Of a stretch of DNA of 64,000 nucleotides, positions 60,521-64,000 are shown one piece after another. This DNA comes from Saturnia japonica. Lineage: Eukaryota > Arthropoda > Insecta > Lepidoptera > Saturniidae. Each line of letters starts with the position of its first letter. Position 1 is the stretch's first letter. Under the pieces are notes generated by a model. That model saw nothing but the letters and a program-made list of their open reading frames with translations, was not told the origin of the DNA and made no database searches. The position numbers and the translations under genes were made by a program. The DNA lies in contig CM065323.1 in NCBI GenBank assembly GCA_033032175.1, forward strand, positions 4,278,001-4,342,000. The letters run 5' to 3'.

Positions 60521-61141
60521 AAAAACGATTCCCTTTTATGGCCTTAGATTCAATCGGTAATCCGCGGTGCGAGGGATTCACACGAGATTTGTGTTCATAA
60601 AATGGAGGACGATGACTGGCTACTGTGACTTGACTAATTGAAACTATTGTTTTGAAATAATAATAAATTTGTAAATATGTATAATAATGTCCAACTTAGG
60701 CTGTGGAATATATGGGGAGCGACCCAATCTTAGGAAACATTAGTCTTGGCAGTTTCACCTCTATTTTCCAAGCGGAAGTGTACGGCATACTTGACTGTGC
60801 CAATATCAATCTGAAAAAGGCCTACGTTAATCACACGATTTACATTCAGCCGGACAGCCAGGCCGCTCTGTTGTCACTGGCTTCAAATTCAACAGAATCG
60901 AAGCTTGTGGTTTACTGTGTGGCAGTGCTGAACAGTCTGGGTAAAAATAACAGACTAATCTTGCGATGGGTCCCGGGCATGCAGGAGTTCCAGGCAACGA
61001 GTCTGCGGACGAACTTGCAAGAGCCGGAGCTGCGGAAAAACAGATTGGTCGTGAACCATTCTGTGGTATCCCAAAAAGCCTTGTTCGATTGACCTTAAGG
61101 AACCATTATAACCAAGAGGCTATGATGTTCTGGTACAATTT

Positions 61142-61676
61142 CATCATCATCATCATCATTTCAGCCGCAGGACGTCCACTGCTGAACATAGGCCTCCCCC
61201 ATAGATCTCCAGAGCGACCGATCTTGTGCGGCTTGCACCCAACGGCTCCCAGCGACCTTTATTATGTCGTCTTTCCATCTAGTGGGGGGCCGTCCTACGC
61301 TGCGCTTTCCGGTGCGTGGTCTCCACTCGAGAACCTTTCTGCCCCAACGGCCGTCAGTTCTCCGAACTATGTGCCCCGCCCACTGCCACCTCAACTTGCT
61401 AATCCTTTTGGCTATGTCGGTTACTTTAGTTTGTCTACGGATCTCCTCATTTCTGATTCGATCTCGTAGAGAAACACCAAGCATAGCCCTCTCCATAGCT
61501 CGCTGAGCGACCTTGAGCTTTCTTATGAGGCCCACAGTGAGCGACCACGTCTCTGTGCCGTATGTCATCACTGGCAACACACACTGGTCAAAGACTTTCG
61601 TCTTGAGGCACTGAGGTATTTTGGATTATTTGTATTTATTATTTGGTATTTGTATTTGGTATTGGTATTTGGTATT
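61142..61676 (-). mobile_element. 5'-truncated RTE-type LINE nested in the RNase H element
   Basis: TGGTACAATTT is duplicated at 61131-61141 and 61677-61687. The 3' end, on the left, is a (TCA)n/(TGA)n microsatellite, typical of RTE elements, which end in short tandem repeats in place of poly(A). The 5' junction on the right is made of short TATTTGGT-like repeats. Confidence 0.85.
61161..61580 (-). pseudogene. RTE reverse transcriptase C-terminal fragment (open)
   Basis: The reverse-strand frame is open for 139 codons: LPVMTYGTETWSLTVGLIRK, KVAQRAMERAMLGVSLRDRI, RWQWAGHIVRRTDGRWGRKV, RTGKRSVGRPPTRWKDDI and WRSMGEAYVQQWTSCG. This is the post-RT C-terminal region of insect RTE polyproteins. 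The endonuclease and RT catalytic FADD region are absent because of 5' truncation. The lack of stops suggests a fairly recent insertion, younger than the RTE remnants at 19090 and 33826. Confidence 0.85.
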
Positions 61677-62125
61677 TGGTACAATTTACCAGGACAAAAT
61701 AATTCTAAAGAGCTTATTGGCGCGTTTAACCAGCGCAGAGTTGGAGAAGGTCTGACGCTTAGTAGGAATCAGCTACGAATCTCAGTGAGGGCACTCACTT
61801 GTCACTGTTGTCTAAATAAACATTTGTACAACATTGGTGTCCAGAGCACAAAAGATTGCAGATTCTCCAAAAGTGCGGACGAAACTCCAAAGCACCCCGT
61901 GTGTGATTGTGACCCACTAATATCTAAACGTAGCCAGATTCTGGGAAAGCACGTGCTGCTTCCAGAAGAGGTTCAGTTGCTCTCTGCAGTACATCAAAGC
62001 TATAGGACTTGATGGGGGAGCTTTAGCAGTGTGGGGCGATGACAATAGATCTCCATTGGTCGCAGTGATACAGGACTGCATAAGCCTGCACAGCCCCCGT
62101 TTAGAATAATAATAATGTCCAACTT

Positions 62126-62681
62126 TATTGTATATTTATAGAATTTACTAGTGAACCAGTAAATCAAAATAGTTAGGTACTTGTATTAAGTGTGACGTAA
62201 TAAGGAACTTGTAAATGTCAAAAACAGTATCAACATCATCGCTTATTATTATGATCTCTGTATAGCATACCTACCGCGAAGGAATGTACGTTAAAACAGA
62301 CGTAAACAGTCATTCTTTTTTGGTCATTTTATACTTAACTGCAAATTTTATAAATAACATCGTGATGTCACGTGATACTGGGTAAAAAAATGTTACTTAC
62401 TATAAATATTATTAATAATAATAAAACTAATTTATCGTTTGAACAGAGCTAATATTAGTCGAAAAAATCATTGACAATTGAAGGACTCATAAATTTCTAT
62501 TGACTCATTTTATAATGTAATACATGTCATCGACAAAGCAAAGGTTATCAGTTAAGCACGTGTTAAGTTTTAAAAGCTAGAAGATAAGGAAACAACCATT
62601 GTATTATTTGCGTATGTAGTAGTTACAAACTACAATCCTGATCATATATGCCAACGTCACTTAGTTGTAATATTTAACTGA
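62126..62681. other. AT-rich DNA, nothing recognised
   Basis: No ORF, RNA gene or known repeat is seen. Confidence 0.55.
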
Positions 62682-62910
62682 CTTCAAAAAAGGAGGATGT
62701 TCTTAATTGAAATGTTTTTTTTTAAATCGATGTTGCGCTATATCTTCTTTGTTTATGAACCGATTTGGATGATACTTTTTTCGTTGGAAAGGGGGTATCT
62801 CAAGGGTGGTTCCGTTTTAATTTCATTGGCATTGGACCGTCGACTTCGAAGATACACGAATCCTCAAATCACTGAAGTCGGTTTCCTTTTTTGTTCAAAA
62901 CTGTATTGAT
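62682..62910 (+). repeat. Interspersed repeat family A, copy 7
   Basis: CTGACTTCAAAAAAGGAGGA, GTTTATGAACCGATTTGGAT, ATTTCATTGGCATTGGACCG and GAAGTCGGTTTCCTTTTTTG; full length. The ORF 62697-62909 lies entirely within it and is not a gene. Confidence 0.8.
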
Positions 62911-63141
62911 GTGAACAACTGTGTGGCACAATTTATGCAATTTGCAAAAAGTATTACGTAACAATATAATAAATTGATAATAGCTGAAATATTAAAAGCA
63001 TATATAACTTTAATAAAAAAACACACCTGTATTTACTTTAACAGTTAGTGTACACAGCGTATCATAATGTGATATTATTCATTATAACCAGGTATTGTTG
63101 AGCGAAGGAGACACACAAGTCTTCATTAATTTGTATTTGTA

Positions 63142-63380
63142 ACCGACTTCGAAGAAATACAGAGGCTATAAATTCGAATATCAGCAGTATATATTCAGCA
63201 GTAATTTCTTTGTTTATGAACCGATTTGTGTAATTTTTTTTTCGTTAGGTAGGGGATACATCAAGGGTTTGTCCCATTTTAATTTCATTGGCATTGGACC
63301 TTTAACTTCGAAGGTACTCCAGGGGACTCTTCAAAATCATAAAAGTTGGTTATCATCTTTGTTAAAAATTGTCTTGTATA
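63142..63380 (+). repeat. Interspersed repeat family A, copy 8
   Basis: CCGACTTCGAAGAAATACAG, AATTCGAATATCAGCAG, GTTTATGAACCGATTTGTGT, TTTCATTGGCATTGGACCTT and TTAAAAATTGTCTTGTAT. It lies 230 bases after copy 7 in the same orientation. Confidence 0.8.
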
Positions 63381-64000
63381 TCCAAGAGAATGTCTGTCAA
63401 GCGGGTAATGACGAGTTTAAATTGTTTTGATTCTCTAACTTGTTGGAGTAGTTCATTTCAAAGTATATTGAGTTTATCTTTTGGATTGTTCAATTCGAAT
63501 CTCTATAGACAACCCTCACCTTAAACCCTCCTTTAAGCTTTGATCGTCCTTCCCTGTGGACGTTTCGCATCTAAAGTACTTCAAAGATACGCGACCTGCC
63601 CATGTGGAAATTCGGTTCAATCTCGTAGTTTCGACTATGTATATATACTTGTTAATATTAAACTTGGACGAAATTAAGTTATATAGGAAATTGTTTCGTC
63701 TCGTAAATCACCTATAACAAACATATGGGTGTATCGTAAAATAACAGTTTGACTTAAATTAACAAACAATTCTTATCTTTTATCACTCACTGAAGCACCG
63801 ATTCAATCACCGTCGTTGATGTTTAAGATATGGTCGGCATTGGTATATTTTCAGCGTGAGGAAATAAATGCAACCATCCCGGCTTAAGTCTGCTAAGGCT
63901 TCTGTGGTCGTTAAGAGGGGTTTAGTACATATTTATCTAAATATTGCAATATATATTTATGTATACAAAAACCTTTAGACACAAGTTTCAATTAAAGTCC
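63381..64000. other. No recognised gene at the right edge
   Basis: The sequence is moderately AT-rich. I see no lilli exon candidate with matching phase and splice sites here. Confidence 0.5.

Larger units (their letters stand above)
60703..62012 (+). pseudogene. LINE RNase H domain and CCHC-like tail, broken
   Basis: The domain would remove RNA from the RNA-DNA hybrid during retrotransposition. SIFQAEVYGILDCANINLKK carries the catalytic Glu, IYIQPDSQAALLSL the Asp-Ser-Gln-Ala motif, and after a +1 shift near 60975 RWVPGHAGVPGNESADELAR holds the final Asp box. Reading continues to MMFWYN, is cut by the RTE insertion, and resumes as LPGQNNSKELIGAFNQRRVG. The tail has CHCCLNKHLYNIG...CRFSKSADETPKHPVCDC, a knuckle in which one Cys appears to be replaced by Ser. 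At least two frame changes and the insertion make it inactive. Non-LTR clades with RNase H include I, R1 and LOA; I cannot choose among them. Confidence 0.75.
60698..62108 (+). mobile_element. 5'-truncated RNase H-type non-LTR retrotransposon, split by an RTE
   Basis: ATAATAATGTCCAACTT flanks the element on both sides (60681-60697 and 62109-62125), a 17-bp target-site duplication. The body holds the RNase H domain and zinc-knuckle tail of a LINE. The RTE fragment at 61142-61676 interrupts it. Confidence 0.8.

Noticed and set aside
61264..61506. Forward ORFs opposite the RTE fragment
   Set aside because: They are antisense to a clear RTE C-terminal peptide.

Overview
The window looks like nuclear DNA of a lepidopteran insect (moth or butterfly). 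It is AT-rich, gene-poor, and crowded with repeat types typical of Lepidoptera: Helitrons ending in ACTAGC/GCTAGT-type termini, mariner, RTE-like and RNase H-bearing non-LTR retrotransposons, and short SINE-like repeats. No bacterial, viral or organellar genes were recognised.

The only host gene I can support is the 5' part of an AF4/FMR2-family gene, the insect lilliputian (lilli) type, on the + strand. Two coding exons are clear: 35680-35926 (acidic/basic, Gly-rich, ending in the LFSAPFR motif) and 58871-58997 (IQTKLGDY...FIDD). Together they form the conserved N-terminal homology region of AF4/FMR2 proteins, which are scaffolds of the super elongation complex with P-TEFb. A likely first coding exon ends at 11199. 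Its ATG at 11144 and its two leftover bases join in frame to the single leading base of exon 35680. The introns would be about 24.5 kb and 22.9 kb, and the gene continues beyond the right edge. Most of the window is therefore 5' flank or intron of this gene.

Region by region: 1-420 is a CpG-rich block, possibly a distal promoter. 1863-3333 is a decayed DNA transposon with matching terminal repeats. 12.6-15.1 kb is a pile of Helitrons, one of them split by a dead mariner. 17.0-17.55 kb is a 553-bp retroposon with target-site duplications. 21.2-23.3 kb holds an intronless ~708-codon ORF with one internal stop and a DDE-like acidic triad, the least explained gene-like object here. 24.87-25.14 kb is a long-hairpin MITE with TATC duplications. 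30.56-31.09 kb is a TIR element with a Helitron nested inside it. 33.8-34.35 kb is an RTE remnant with a second insertion inside. 57.6-58.57 kb is a non-autonomous hAT-like element with an 8-bp duplication. 60.7-62.1 kb is an RNase H retrotransposon remnant with an RTE nested inside, each with its own target-site duplication.

The gene calls rest on reading the translation and splice phases by eye. Family names of repeats come from termini, duplications and protein motifs, without a database search. Cis-regulatory calls are weak.
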